Source of the DNA: Balanoglossus misakiensis
Taxonomy: Eukaryota; Hemichordata
Assembly (NCBI GenBank): GCA_040954595.2
Contig: CM082577.2
Span: 11,780,001-11,844,000, forward strand
Direction: 5' to 3'
Length of the DNA stretch: 64,000 nt
Below, in pieces: positions 34,781 through 45,437 of this stretch. A program made the translations under genes and the position numbers. Below the pieces are notes generated by a model. That model made no database searches, had not been told where the DNA came from, and was given only the letters and a program-made list of their open reading frames with translations. Each line of letters opens with the position of its first letter. Within the stretch, counting starts at the first letter, position 1.

Positions 34781-35436
34781 CGTTGTTATTATTACGTTGA
34801 GACTGGTCGGGTGATCAGTAAGGGTAACGACCTTACACCCGAGTGATAGAGTGCACAAGGACAAAATAATAAAGTGTAGAAGCCAACGTGGCGTATTTAT
34901 TAACTGTGAACACGAAAAAACGATCAACAAAACTGCCTAAAATGAAGAGCTGTACCTTTTTAAATGTTGCTGGTGTGGCCTCGGTAATAAAACCCCTTGA
35001 GCGACTCCCCTTTTTAAAAGGTATTGCTATTTATATACCCTCGGGTCGGATTCAAAATTAGAAAAGCTAATTTGCATATCGGACGTCGGAGAAAGCACCA
35101 AAAATCTACATATCATGTCGGCTTCACGCCATGAAAAGTAGCTAAATAAATGATTGACAGCTGTCGCTCGAAGTCGTCGTTGCTAAACAACCAAAGGCAA
35201 ACATTGAATGAAAACTGAACGTGCGTAGTAACATGCTAATCGGTTTTGGCGCGTGTGCCGCGCCGGCTGAGTAATTACAAAAACCGCAAAGGCATTTAGA
35301 AACGTAAAATGGGCCTCGTTAAACCACTACATTACCCCCCTCTAAGACAATAAAGTTTCGACTATTGTACAAGAAAAAAGTTGAATCGCAAAATGTTTTT
35401 AAGGGAAGGGACACCCCACCCCGTACAGCTTTACAA
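34781..35436 (-). mobile_element. LTR copy B (656 bp)
   Basis: Same orientation and features as copy A: TATA box at 35028-35037, AATAAA at 34896-34901 (minus strand), TG...CA-type ends. Being bordered on both sides by segment C shows the locus was rearranged or tandemly duplicated after insertion. No primer-binding site is obvious next to it. Confidence 0.75.
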
Positions 35437-35694
35437 TGAGATACGAAAAATGCATAAAATGTTCAAGAAAAAAGTTAAATAGTAACATTACTCGTCGTCT
35501 CTCCCCGGTGTCCGCGGCGGCAGATTTAAGTTCTCTTCGTCTTCGGGGCTAAACTCTAGTAGCTGTAATCTTGGTCGACCGGTGGTGCTGGTTCTGGCAT
35601 GGCTGGTAGTTCCCTCCTTTGCTGATGGGGCTCCCCTCCTTCTCTTCTTGGTCTGGGTCCCCGGGGTGTTGGCAGGTGGCTTGTTGGTCCCTTG
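35437..35694 (-). repeat. Internal segment C, copy 2
   Basis: The frame, from GTG or further upstream, includes TNKPPANTPGTQTKKRRRGA, an extra GRPRLQLLEF insert, and ends LPPRTPGRDDE stop at 35488. Otherwise equal to 34553-34780. Confidence 0.6.
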
Positions 35695-35702
35695 CTGAAC
35701 GG

Positions 35703-36467
35703 CAAAATGTAATGTTGAAGTTCTTCTTTGGCCTTCTTGGATCATAGCTAAATAGTATCAATATATGTGATAGGTTGTCAGGCTTGAAAGGGTTAATAGT
35801 CCTGAACAGGGTCTGTCTGTGTCTGTTACTGTCTGGCTGTCTTCATGAATGTCTTTTCTATGACTATGGCTGAAATTTCTGCAATTAACTTACATGTCTG
35901 TAATAGGTAGAGCTGACCGAGCCAGGATACCAAGACAATGCCAGAGGTTTGCAGAAATTTCCGCCAAGGGCCCTATTTGTTTGTGTCTAAATCCATATGC
36001 AGTGAAATTGAGTCTGACATAGAGATAAGCCTTTAGCAAAATATAATGTTGAAGTTCTTCTTTGGCCTTCTTGGATCATAGCTAAATAGTATCAATATAT
36101 GTGATAGGTTGTCAGGCTTGAAAGGGTTAATAGTCCTGAACAGGGTCTGTCTGTGTCTGTTACTGTCTGGCTGTCTTCATGAATGTCTTTTCTATGACTA
36201 TGGCTGAAATTTCTGCAATTAACTTACATGTCTGTAATAGGTAGAGCTGACCGAGCCAGGATACCAAGACAATGCCAGAGGTTTGCAGAAATTTCCGCCA
36301 GGGGCCCTATTTGTTTGTGTCTAAATCCATATGCAGTGAAATTGAGTCTGACATAGAGATAAGCCTTAGCAAAATGTAATGTTGAAGTTCTTCTTTGGCC
36401 TTCTGGGATCATAGCTAAATAGTATCAATATATGTGATAGGTTGTCAGGCTTGAAAGGGTTAAACCA
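35703..36467. repeat. Tandem array of a ~334-bp unit, 2.3 copies
   Basis: The unit beginning CAAAATGTAATGTTGAAGTT starts at 35703, 36037 and 36370 (the last is truncated at about 36467). Each full unit contains an arm of the foldback MITE seen at 30.1 kb (ACAGGGTCTGTCTGTG ... TTTGCAGAAATTTCCGCC). The copies are nearly identical, indicating recent unequal exchange. Confidence 0.85.
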
Positions 36468-36469
36468 AC

Positions 36470-38420
36470 TGGACAAATTGTTTTGGAGATATTTTTTGTC
36501 TACCAAAAATTGATATAAATTGCCCATTAACAATAATATGAATTTTTTTCTTATTTTGAAAAAAATTAGAGTTGGCCATCCCTAGAAAGTTGAAAGCGAT
36601 TTGACAAGAGGTTTCAGAGATTCTTTTTTGCCTAAAACATCCAAAGCAAATGTGTAAAATTACAAAGCCTTCTTCTTATTTGCTCCGGTTAAATTTATGT
36701 CAACCAGTGCCTCATATTTGAAAAACACTCGGAGAAGCAGTCTGATCTCAGCCTATTGAAATTCGCCAAAATCTTACAACAGAGAGCCTCGTTTTCACTT
36801 CTATCCAATATGGCGGCCTACCGAAAACTTGAAACCTGCATGCTGGCATGAAAAGAGGTGTACACGCTTTAATTTTGGATGACAAGGTTCGTTTTCCATC
36901 AATTATTGTCTAAAAGGATGTTGTCTTACGCTTTATGACGCTCGTTTTAGCTGTAATAAATTATTTTGAAACCCTGCATACTGGCGATGTGGCAGTGACT
37001 CGATCGTACGATGTTATGAATGTGAATGCTAATTTTTGAGAAGCGATACAAAAATTAGAGGGTCTTGAGCAGAAGCGTAAATACGGTTTTTCACAGGGTC
37101 TATGTATTAGCTATAACTGTGCCAAATTTGGTTTGCCTACGGTGAAGCACTTTGACGCGGGGCAGTGTTGAATGTGACCTCTCAAGCAACATACTATATG
37201 TATAGGACCTCCGTAAGGGTGTTTCGATTGCGTAACACGGAAACTCGGCAGATCACTTTACACTGAACATAACATTGCAGATGAGTTATGAGACAATCAA
37301 TGCTCGATAACAGCCTAGGTTTTGACAATAGATATTCATGTGTTTTAGAGATTAACCCGGATAAGTGGCGGTCTGCATAGACAGTATGTACATAGTATGC
37401 ATAGTGGTGACTGTGAGGTTAATCTGACAATGAAATCATGGTGTACTACAACAGACTACACTGGTCCAACTCTCCTTTTTCTGACATTGATTGGTAATTT
37501 GGCAATTTTTAAAAACATTTTTTTTTTCTTTTTGATTATTTCTAATTTAAGAATTTTATGTATATTTTTTCAATCAATAAAATTATTGCCAGCCTTATAA
37601 TTCTACATTTAGTTTTCTAACTCCATATCTGAATAATCACTGTAATTATTTGTATCATTTTCATATGCATTTGTTGTACTCTCTTGTAAATCTTCCTCAG
37701 GTAATTGGTATTCCTGTTCTACCTCTTCTATCTCTAGTATGTCAAACGTTTCAAAAGTATCCACCATTTCTTCATTCATAATCATTTCTAGAATTGAATC
37801 ATCTTCACTTACTCTGTCAATATAACTTCTACTGGTGTTTTTACCACTTCTAGTGTTTTCACAGTTTGTTATGTATAGTGGTCTTTATGGAGTTTAGAAT
37901 GTTATTCCTTCCATCCGTGGCATTTGCCATAGACCTCAGCAGCCTATTTAAAACCAGCAAACTATCTCTACACTTGGAGGAACACACAAACGACCCCTTT
38001 CTCACCATTATGAAAAGCTTCACAAAGACAAAGTATGTTGCAGTTAAAAGACTGAAAATGACTATAGAAAAATATGACTTGCATAGACAGACTGATAAAT
38101 GCCCAATCAGTTACTATGCCCAGACTGGACAAAAGCCTTTCACTGTCACTCTGCACAGACAGCCCAGACAAATGCCAGTTCACACACACACACACACACC
38201 CTGCAAAGACTAGACTAAATATCAGTTCACAAAAACTCTGCACAGTGCAGACTAGACAATTGTCAGTCAAACTAAAACCACACAGACTACTCCTACACAG
38301 ACTGGAAAATGCCTGTTCAGTAATACTCAAACAATAACAGTTAATGAAATTTACCTTTTTAATTTTTATTGTCAAATAAATACAATATAATATATAAAAG
38401 GTAACAACTGAGGAAAGCAA
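36470..38420. other. Intergenic, with a (CA)n microsatellite
   Basis: No gene recognised. ATGGCGGCC at 36810 sits in a CAATATGGCGGCC context like the repeat family at 22-24 kb; its frame is closed after 13 codons. (CA)n is at about 38180-38199. Confidence 0.5.
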
Positions 38421-38422
38421 GA

Positions 38423-38535
38423 TTAATAAAGGAAACTCCTGAATGCAAAAATGTGTGGGAACTGGCCACCAACCACACTACAGGCAGTAAAACACCGATC
38501 GATCAGCACAGACGCACTTCTTTCTTCGTTGTCTC
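38423..38535 (-). other. Possible terminal exon of an unidentified minus-strand transcript
   Basis: Minus-strand acceptor TTTGTCTTTCAG|GAGACAACG is followed by an open frame to 38423 and an AATAAA on the minus strand near 38355. Weak coding evidence; no domain. Confidence 0.2.
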
Positions 38536-38709
38536 CTGAAAGACAAAGAAACAAACTGTAAGGCGTACGATAATTATTGGTGAAGTTCTCAACAAGAGAT
38601 TTAAGAAACACTTGCTCCGGCTTCCACACACACACGACACTGCTGCAACAGTGCACGCCAAGCAAGGAATGATGCTGCCCGGGAAACTTTCCCTCCGGCG
38701 CGCTTACTT

Positions 38710-39060
38710 CAAGGGACAAAGTCTCTCTCACTGCCCTTTTTCCACTAATTATGTTTGATACAAGACACTGTTTATGTTAATGTACATGTGGATATATAGT
38801 AAATCTACATTCGACCACACACAACTTCCATCCCACTTGTAAGATATGAGAGTAAAACTCGCCCAAAATGAATAAATGGTAAAGAACGATTATTCATTTT
38901 GGCGAGTTTTTTCACTCTCCTGTCTATAAGAGGGATGGAAGTTGTGTGTGGTTGAACGTCGATTCACTATATATCCACATGTAGAATAACAAACGGTGTC
39001 TTGTATCAAATATAATTAATGGAAAAAAAAGGCAACTAGAGAGAGACTTTGTCCCTTTAA
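38710..39060. mobile_element. 350-bp palindromic MITE with AGGGACAAAGTC ends
   Basis: Two ~170-bp arms form an almost complete palindrome. The left arm starts AAGGGACAAAGTCTCTCTC and the right arm ends GAGAGAGACTTTGTCCCTT. The centre is near 38885, with AAAATGAATAA.../...TTATTCATTTT. The flanks TTCA/TTAA suggest a TTAA-type duplication (piggyBac-like; inference). A half copy is at 46763-46976. Confidence 0.85.
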
Positions 39061-39189
39061 GGTCTACGATGACGTCTGGACACCTACTGTCCCATCATTG
39101 CGCCAAAAATCATGTCCAATCAGAGCTCTCAGCAAGAAAATTACGAAATTGGACCGGGACATAATGATCTAAAATAGCTTGCCACAGTC

Positions 39190-39620
39190 GCGCATTCGCT
39201 ACTTCCGGGTATGGATTCCTTCCGCCGCCATGTTAGAACACGGTACATACACACACTCAGTAAACAGGCGTTCGCAATTTTTCCGGACCTTGAGCAGACT
39301 AAAAATACGCAAATTTCGATAAAACAATAATCAACTCAACGATTTATGTCAATTTTCGATTTTTAAAAACCGGCACTTAGACGCAGGGCAGTGTTGAAAA
39401 TCACGGAAAAATCGTGAAAGTCTGTACGGGCACACCACTCGAAACGCGTATAACCTAATTCTTTGGACTAACAATGGCGTGAAATATGATAGAAACAGCA
39501 ACTTACCGGGTATACGTCAGTTTCGGGATGAGAATAATTCTTCTAACGCAGTATTAAGCTGGAAAAGTGAGATTATCGGTACCTCGGAAAAAATCCTAAC
39601 GGACACATACTTCAGCACGG
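39190..39620 (-). promoter_or_regulatory. Possible promoter and first exon of a minus-strand transcript
   Basis: The minus strand shows a strong donor CCCG|GTAAGT (39501-39507). Nearby are CCGGAAGT (ETS-type, about 39203-39210) and ACATGGCGGCGG (YY1-like, about 39225-39236). The ATG there opens only 10 codons. Suggestive of a housekeeping-type promoter but not proven. Confidence 0.2.
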
Positions 39621-40552
39621 GGGCGCTGTTCATTTGAAATGATTTTATGCAAATGCATGTAAATTAGGTACCCTGAAATCAGACTGGAAGGTGCAAAGCA
39701 CAGCATGTTCCACCGTGTTTGAGCTTTCTTTCAGCAACACATAATTGCGATTCATACAGGTACACTTCTGAACAATATTCAAGGGCTTCTCCACTGTAAA
39801 TGTTCGGCCAACCTGTGCGGTCGGTCAATGGCCACTTAATTACAGAGCTCTTTGAGAATTATAATAAATATACCAATGAGTACCACTGATACAGAAGGCT
39901 TACATACCAGTAGGGAAAACACATCTACCCTGTAACTTGGTGCGTCTTGCCTTGCTTGCTATTGTTGACAACCGATTTCGCAGCGCCCTTTTTATGTTGG
40001 TCTCCTCACAGTACTGTAACCTGCAAAATGCACATTGATGTAAAAGTCAATCATATTCCAAACAAGTGCACCTACTGCTCAGTGAGATACAGCTGTATAG
40101 GAATAAAGAGTCCAAAATGCAACTACTCGAGTGAAGAATGAATATATAGTATTATATTCTCATCCAGACATAGATTCATTTTTTCATAAGAATATGTTTC
40201 AGCCTGGAATCAAATATATTTCTTCAAAAGAATGACACAAAAATGTAAAAAAGCTTGAAGATGCCTGTTCTATAACCAGGTCAGACTGTGAACATTAACA
40301 GCAGCTTCAAAAAAGCAACCTTTGGTACATTCATTATTTTAGTCAACTGTTTTTGAGGAATCGGTCAAAATAAAAGAAACTACAGGCGTCTTACAAGTAC
40401 GTGTATTAGGACGTTGATGTTCTTACGTCCCTCGTACTCATTACTGAGTTGGGTTAAGAGCTGGATTTCCTCGGTCGCCCACACCGAGGATCGTGTCGTG
40501 ACTCCGGATGTTGTTGGAGTTACCCGTGGGCAACCCACGTTTCTCTTCGGCC
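39621..40552. other. Intergenic, no recognised gene
   Basis: AT-rich; only short ORFs. The last ~150 bases (40420-40552) are GC-richer and probably belong to the retroelement fragment that follows. Confidence 0.5.
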
Positions 40553-41026
40553 TTAGGCGGTGGACATTGCACAGGGATGGGAATGCCTGACGTGTTGTCC
40601 TAGGCCGGACTTGGTCTTAAATTTCATGTCGCATTCGGTGCACGGGAATGGTTGTGGGCTTACACTGAAGCCGCTTCGCACCTTGCATTTTGCGTAGTGT
40701 GTTGCCACACTTCGCATGCTGTCACTGATGCGATCGCATGCAGAGCATACGTACTTGAATGAGTCGTACTTGTGAGAGGATAGGTGACGACGCAAACCTC
40801 GGTGATCTTGAAACATCGCTCCAGGACAGAGGTGACATTCAAGAGTCTCCGTATTGGGATACGCGATCAAGATGGCTCCCATCCCATCAAGGATGTATCC
40901 ATCTATATTGCAGTGGTCCCTCCCTACCGCTGCATGGGCCGAAATCGTGTCCTCTGCTGCAGGCGCCCTCCCCACAGCAGACATCAGGGCCGGGATCGGT
41001 TCGTTAACAGTGTCAGTCCGAGTCAT
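40553..41026 (-). pseudogene. R2/NeSL-type non-LTR retrotransposon N-terminus with three zinc fingers
   Basis: 157 codons from ATG. Three fingers follow one another: ECHLCPGAMFQDHRGLRRHL..H (CCHH, ~residues 61-83), YVCSACDRISDSMRSVATHY..C (CCHC, ~91-113) and FPCTECDMKFKTKSGLGQHV..H (CCHH, ~126-149). The CCHH-CCHC-CCHH order and the final 'C..C...F.T..GL..H....HP' are typical of site-specific R2/R8/NeSL-clade elements, where they bind target DNA (family knowledge). A stop follows soon after the last finger, before any reverse transcriptase, so this is a truncated or broken copy. A host zinc-finger gene is a less likely alternative. Confidence 0.6.
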
Positions 41027-41274
41027 TTGTTCATTTTCTGTTACAAGAGGCTTTGGCTCAGCATTCAGGGAGCAGCACCTCGCTCATGCCATTCCCGCAC
41101 TCGTTTGAATTTCTTCACTTTGATATTCTGAGCACTGGGCAAGTGCGTATAGTGGCCGTCCTCGAAAGTTTACCTACGACTTACGTTGGGCTGTAAACCC
41201 GCGGTAAGACGCCCCCGAGCGTTAGTTCTCTGATTGGCCCACGCTGTGGTTGATACAGTGCGGATACGGTGTGG

Positions 41275-41835
41275 TCAGATTAACAACTCTCGCCACGAGA
41301 AGGCCCTCAGGGGAAGAGAGTCTTCAAGAATCACTCTTGCTTCGTCGTATGCCCCTTCACTTCTAAGTAGAAAGCATCCAACTACTGCTTCTTTGGCAGG
41401 ACCGCCTAAATATTTCTTCAGGTAATGAATTCTTTCAAGTGGTGGTACACCTCGCGATTCAACTAGGGTCGTGAATGATGATATCCAATCTGGATAAGCG
41501 AATGGGTCTTCCATGAATATTGGTGGTTCGGGTGTAGTAAGTGATGGAGGAGGTGGAGGAAACGAACGAAAAACTAAATCAGAGTCGCAACGAAACTTAG
41601 AAAAAGAAGGATCAGAAAATGAGCGAGAAAGAACAGATGGTTGATAGCAAGAAAGAGAGGCAGGTGGGGAATTTAAAAAAGGGCGAGACAGATCACGAAC
41701 AGAAGAGCTACGGGCCAGACTACACCGAGAGGACAGCCCAACAAAAGGAACTCTAGAGAAAACAGGCAAATCATAAGGACAATCATAAAAAACTGCTAGG
41801 ATACAGGGAGAGTCTGCTGCTCTGGGAAGAGACAT
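41275..41835 (-). pseudogene. BEL/Pao-type LTR retrotransposon gag, N-terminal part
   Basis: 186 codons from ATG. A Ser/Pro-rich leader is followed by FMEDPFAYPDWISSFTTLVE and then ERIHYLKKYLGGPAKEAVVG (~residues 107-155), with YDEARVILED after. This is the gag pattern of BEL/Pao and related retroelements: 'F.GDP..Y..F..SF...V......E+...L...L.G.A...V.G'. The frame stops at 41275; the nucleocapsid, protease and polymerase are absent. A second damaged copy of the 5' part is at 51.4 kb. Confidence 0.75.
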
Positions 41836-42480
41836 AACTTAAGTCTTAAATATACTAAAAAAATGGCCCGAAATCAGACAAAGAGTTTAAGTAGAAAAAA
41901 GAGCCGACCAGGGGTGCTGTATAAAGGTAAATTTGAACTGCTCTCTGCTGCTACTGCATTAATCATGTCATTAAATAAATATGGAGACGTGGCATTGTGC
42001 ATCAAGTTAAACATGTCAATATTATGAACACTGATTTGACTGCTATTTCAAGACTGCACATTCCAATAACTGCCGCAAGGCCGCTCTTGCTATTATGTTG
42101 ACGGTACCTGTGAATAATTTGTTGCCACTCTCGTCTATTCTTGGATATACATATCTGTCAAATCAATCACTTCTTCGTCTCAGTTCCCTTTTTCATACAT
42201 ATAGACTGTATGAAGATTGCGGTTACTTCTCTTTTTGGAATAAGTGATATGGCTATAAAAGGGCAGTTTATGGTTGATTGGAAAAATCACTCCGTTGTTT
42301 CATTCTTCTTTTAAATTTATGGTGTTGCTTGGCACAGTCTTGGGATCGTCTGTTTGCAGTAAGTTGGACATGATTTGATTGTACCGGGTATTTCAGCACT
42401 GATTGTGCCATATTAAGTACAACCCAATCCCAATATGATTTGGAGTTGACCTTGGTCTTTTCTACCTGAAAAAAATAAAT
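41836..42480 (-). mobile_element. BEL-like element 5' leader/LTR region, copy 1
   Basis: Immediately 5' of the gag start on the minus strand. The block is repeated at 51570-52140 with a few indels, for example AAATATGGAGACGTGGCATT and TGTTGACGGTACCTGTGAAT in both. Its position and repetition fit a retroelement leader/LTR, but exact LTR ends were not resolved. Confidence 0.5.
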
Positions 42481-42487
42481 AAAATTA

Positions 42488-42530
42488 AAGCTGCAAGCAG
42501 CGACGGCGGGGCCCAAGTGGTTTCCATGTC
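42488..42530 (+). repeat. Isolated head of the GCTGCAAGCAGC repeat family
   Basis: AATTAAAGCTGCAAGCAGCG then a GGGGCCCAAG box, identical in layout to the heads at 21345 and 22564. The body is missing. Confidence 0.75.
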
Positions 42531-42830
42531 TTTTGGTTCTTGTAAACAAGAATTTTGAATATCATATTGTTTTTGTGAAAATGAATATGGCTGCTACATC
42601 TAATGACTAATCCACATGACTTGTACAAACTTCAAGTACCCATGTCAGGGATGATATTAGAAACATTTCAGTTAAAATGGTGAGTTGCTTCTGAAGAAGG
42701 AAATTTTGGAATATTATTTGCTGGTAATCATGTGTTTTGCACAGTGTTTGCACAACTTGAAGCGTCGTCGGCTTTTGCATGTGTACTGCCACGTGATCAA
42801 TCACGATGCTGCGTAAATATGGTAACAGGA

Positions 42831-42865
42831 ACCCGGGTAGTAGTTTATTTACCTACTACCCGGGT
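42831..42865. repeat. Perfect 13-bp stem hairpin
   Basis: ACCCGGGTAGTAG (42831-42843) and CTACTACCCGGGT (42853-42865) with a 9-base loop TTTATTTAC. Confidence 0.85.
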
Positions 42866-43339
42866 ACAGCCTTTTTTTCTCGTGAAAAAGCACATGGGGG
42901 CATTCTCTGCTGACAGCTGAACAGTATATCGTGGTTTTTAGTTTTTCTTCTTTCCTTTTATACAGATTCTACAGAACATCCCATTGTCCTGGAAGTACAA
43001 CCAGTGCCATGTGGACAGCCATCTCTCCTGTAGATAGAAGAATTCGCCCAATATGATTATTGATAATTACAGTGTGGATTTATAATTAATAAAGTTCATT
43101 GTCCAACAATTTTCATTTATCCCGGTTATGACTCCCTTGCCATTTCGACCGTGGGTAAATTTGAGTACAGAATGTATTATCCCCAAGGTTGTTAAAAAAT
43201 TAAAGTGATACCGCTAGATTTTCGACTGTTCATGAACTCTAGAAAATCGAAAGTCCCCCCCCCCACCAATACGCTCGTACTGTATATCGTACTGCCATCT
43301 CTCCTACCAACAAAACGCTTAATTGTTCGTACGGCATGT

Positions 43340-43690
43340 CAGTCTTACAGACAAAATGCTATTATTACCGAAACAACTAGAAATTCCCTTACGAAAAAGT
43401 TCGATAGAACTTCTATAGCTTTTCAATAAAAATTTCTATTAAGAATCAATAGATATTCCATGGAAACTCAATGGAATTTCTATAGAAATTCTATTGACTT
43501 CTATGGACTTTTGGCCACTTTTCAATTAAACTTCTATAGAAGAGATATAGATTTGATTTTCTATTGAACTTCTATAGAAGAGTTATAGATGTGTATTGAT
43601 TTTCTATAGAAGAGATATAGATTTCAATTGATTTTCTATTGAACTTCTATAAAAGAGTTATAGATGTGTAATGATCCTGTATTATCTGGT
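43340..43690. repeat. AT-rich minisatellite built on TTCTATAGAA
   Basis: Units such as TTTTCTATTGAACTTCTATA and GAAGAGTTATAGATGTG recur three to four times (43510-43670), grading leftward into looser TTTCTATAGAA repeats. Palindromic core TTCTATAGAA. Confidence 0.8.
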
Positions 43691-44066
43691 TACCAAAGAC
43701 AGAGGGGTGGGATTGGGGCAAAAAGATTGATATTTATAAAAAAAAAATACTTCACTGAATACTCGGCATATTCTTTCAGTCAATTGTTTAATATTAACAC
43801 ATAAATGTGCTAAATACAGTGTTGCCTCAGTCAAATTAGTTTTCTGCTGGCTTTCAGTGAAATATTTGAGAAAAAACCAACATGCTCATCAAATTAAAAC
43901 TTAACATTTTATTGCAATAAATCAATAAAAAAGGTGACATGAAAAATACAGTTGAAATAAATAAAGATAAGCAAAACACATAAGTGAAACAGTTAACCAC
44001 ACTACTTGAGTTTTGTTTCGGAGTAAATTTTCATTTTAATATACTGCTCCCATACTAAGCACATAC

Positions 44067-44331
44067 CTGAGGGCGGCGTAGAGATCCCGACTCATGATTG
44101 CATTCCTTTGCGTCTGTACACTTGTTGTTCACGCTGGACGATGGTTCTATCGACGGCTGTGCCTCATCAACTTTGTTTGAAACTGTTGCACTGTCACCGA
44201 TCGATGGCTCTGCTTCTCGTACTTCATTGGAAGCTGTTGCTGCTTCACCAACAGCTGGCGAACGTAGAAAGTCAAACAAGAGCCGCTGGCGTTTCGCCAT
44301 CGCCATCGGCCCATGTTGCTGCGCACGCGGT
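44067..44331 (-). CDS. Exon of an unrecognised minus-strand gene, possibly transposase-derived
   Basis: Flanked on the minus strand by acceptor GACTTGCAG and donor CAG|GTATGT. From ATG at 44306 the frame is open for 80 codons to the donor in phase 0: MAMAKRQRLLFDFLRSPAVG, then acidic/Ser imperfect repeats (SNEVREAEPSIG, SNKVDEAQPSIE), ending GSLRRPQ. A short basic start followed by LFDF is typical of the N-termini of hAT/ZMYM-type transposase-derived proteins (loose resemblance only). Downstream exons were not found. Confidence 0.4.
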
Positions 44332-44346
44332 CTGCAAGTCAAACAG

Positions 44347-44822
44347 CATGTGATTTAGATTTTCAGCAAACTCTAATCACATGATATATAATAGTGATTT
44401 TTTTGTAATTGATGTTGAATTTTATCAGAAAAGTCACATACAAGCTTCCCTCACCTGATGTTCGACTCTTTGCAAACAATTATGGCAGATCATGCTTCCT
44501 ATAGTATTCAGACCTTTCTGTCCTAATTCAACCAAAACCTGCATTGGGCATGATTTTAATGACCTCGAATGACTAGTTGTTGACGGATATATGCAGATCT
44601 TGATTCGGCGGCTCTTGTCATAATGAAACCTGCATAAAAATTCACCTTCCTCCAATGCAGTAAACAATGCATTATCTACCATAGACTCGACGGCGCTCAC
44701 CACTACATAAATCTTGGTATTGAGACTGTGTACGTGGTGACAAAGCGCATATCATCGCCATCGTCAGGTTTGGCGTAGTACTGACTGGCTTCCTTATGAG
44801 TGAATGATTTCAAATTTCCAAC
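44347..44822 (-). CDS. Upstream exon region of the same minus-strand gene, duplicated at 53.3 kb
   Basis: Open frame 44703-44455, ending at minus-strand donor CAT CAG|GTGAGG. It includes LFTALEEGEFLCRFHYDKSR, RIKICIYPS and PMQVLVELGQKGLNTIGSMI, then CHNCLQRVEHQ. The phase does not join cleanly to the 44331 acceptor, so the relationship of the two exons is uncertain. The whole block 44347-44822 recurs at 53293-53777, where frames are damaged. Function unknown. Confidence 0.35.
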
Positions 44823-45437
44823 TTCGAAGTTTCGACCACCCCTCCAGTGATAATCGACGAACCATTGTCAAAGAATGCGCACAACTATGCGCAATGCATT
44901 TGTACAACGTTTGTAACAACAACAGCAGCAGTAAGTACGGTTGAGGGCGCTTTTCAAATTAGAGTTTCGTCTGCTGTCTGCTATCAACTTTTTTTCACTG
45001 CAAAGTAAAAAAACAACAATATTTGCCCAAATGAACAACAGATTGATAATTCAAATGGTATTTTGTGCAAAAAAATACTTAATAAATTTGAGAAAAATGG
45101 GGGGAAAAACTCGCCGCGCTGCCAAGTTCTTACATGTATGTTGAGTGTGTAACGTACGTGTTGTAGTACATGTAGTACCGTTTACTTTTGACGTTTACAA
45201 AAACACTTACTTGTTTGGGTATCTTCTATCATTACTGCAATTAAAAACAGCACATCGATCTCCTCCACCCATATTTACCACTATTATAAGTAACTGAACC
45301 TGTTATTTGGAAACAAAAATTACCCCGCGCTGCGCGGCCGGCTATCATTCGCACAAACGGGACGCTGCACTGTTGTATGTTGCGGGGCAACAGGACAGTG
45401 CCCCCAATGCCCCCACAATGCACCACGCGCTTTAAAG
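44823..45437. promoter_or_regulatory. CpG-rich upstream region of the zinc-finger gene
   Basis: The last ~120 bases before 45438 are GC/CpG-rich (CCCCGCGCTGCGCGGCCGGC near 45323) in otherwise AT-rich DNA and lead into AAGATGGCGG (45436-45445), a YY1-type element placed over a start codon as in many housekeeping genes. No TATA box seen. Confidence 0.45.

Noticed and set aside
37866-38420. Overlapping ORFs on both strands near 38 kb
   Set aside because: Low-complexity ACACAC and CAGAC-rich sequence; no domain or splice support.
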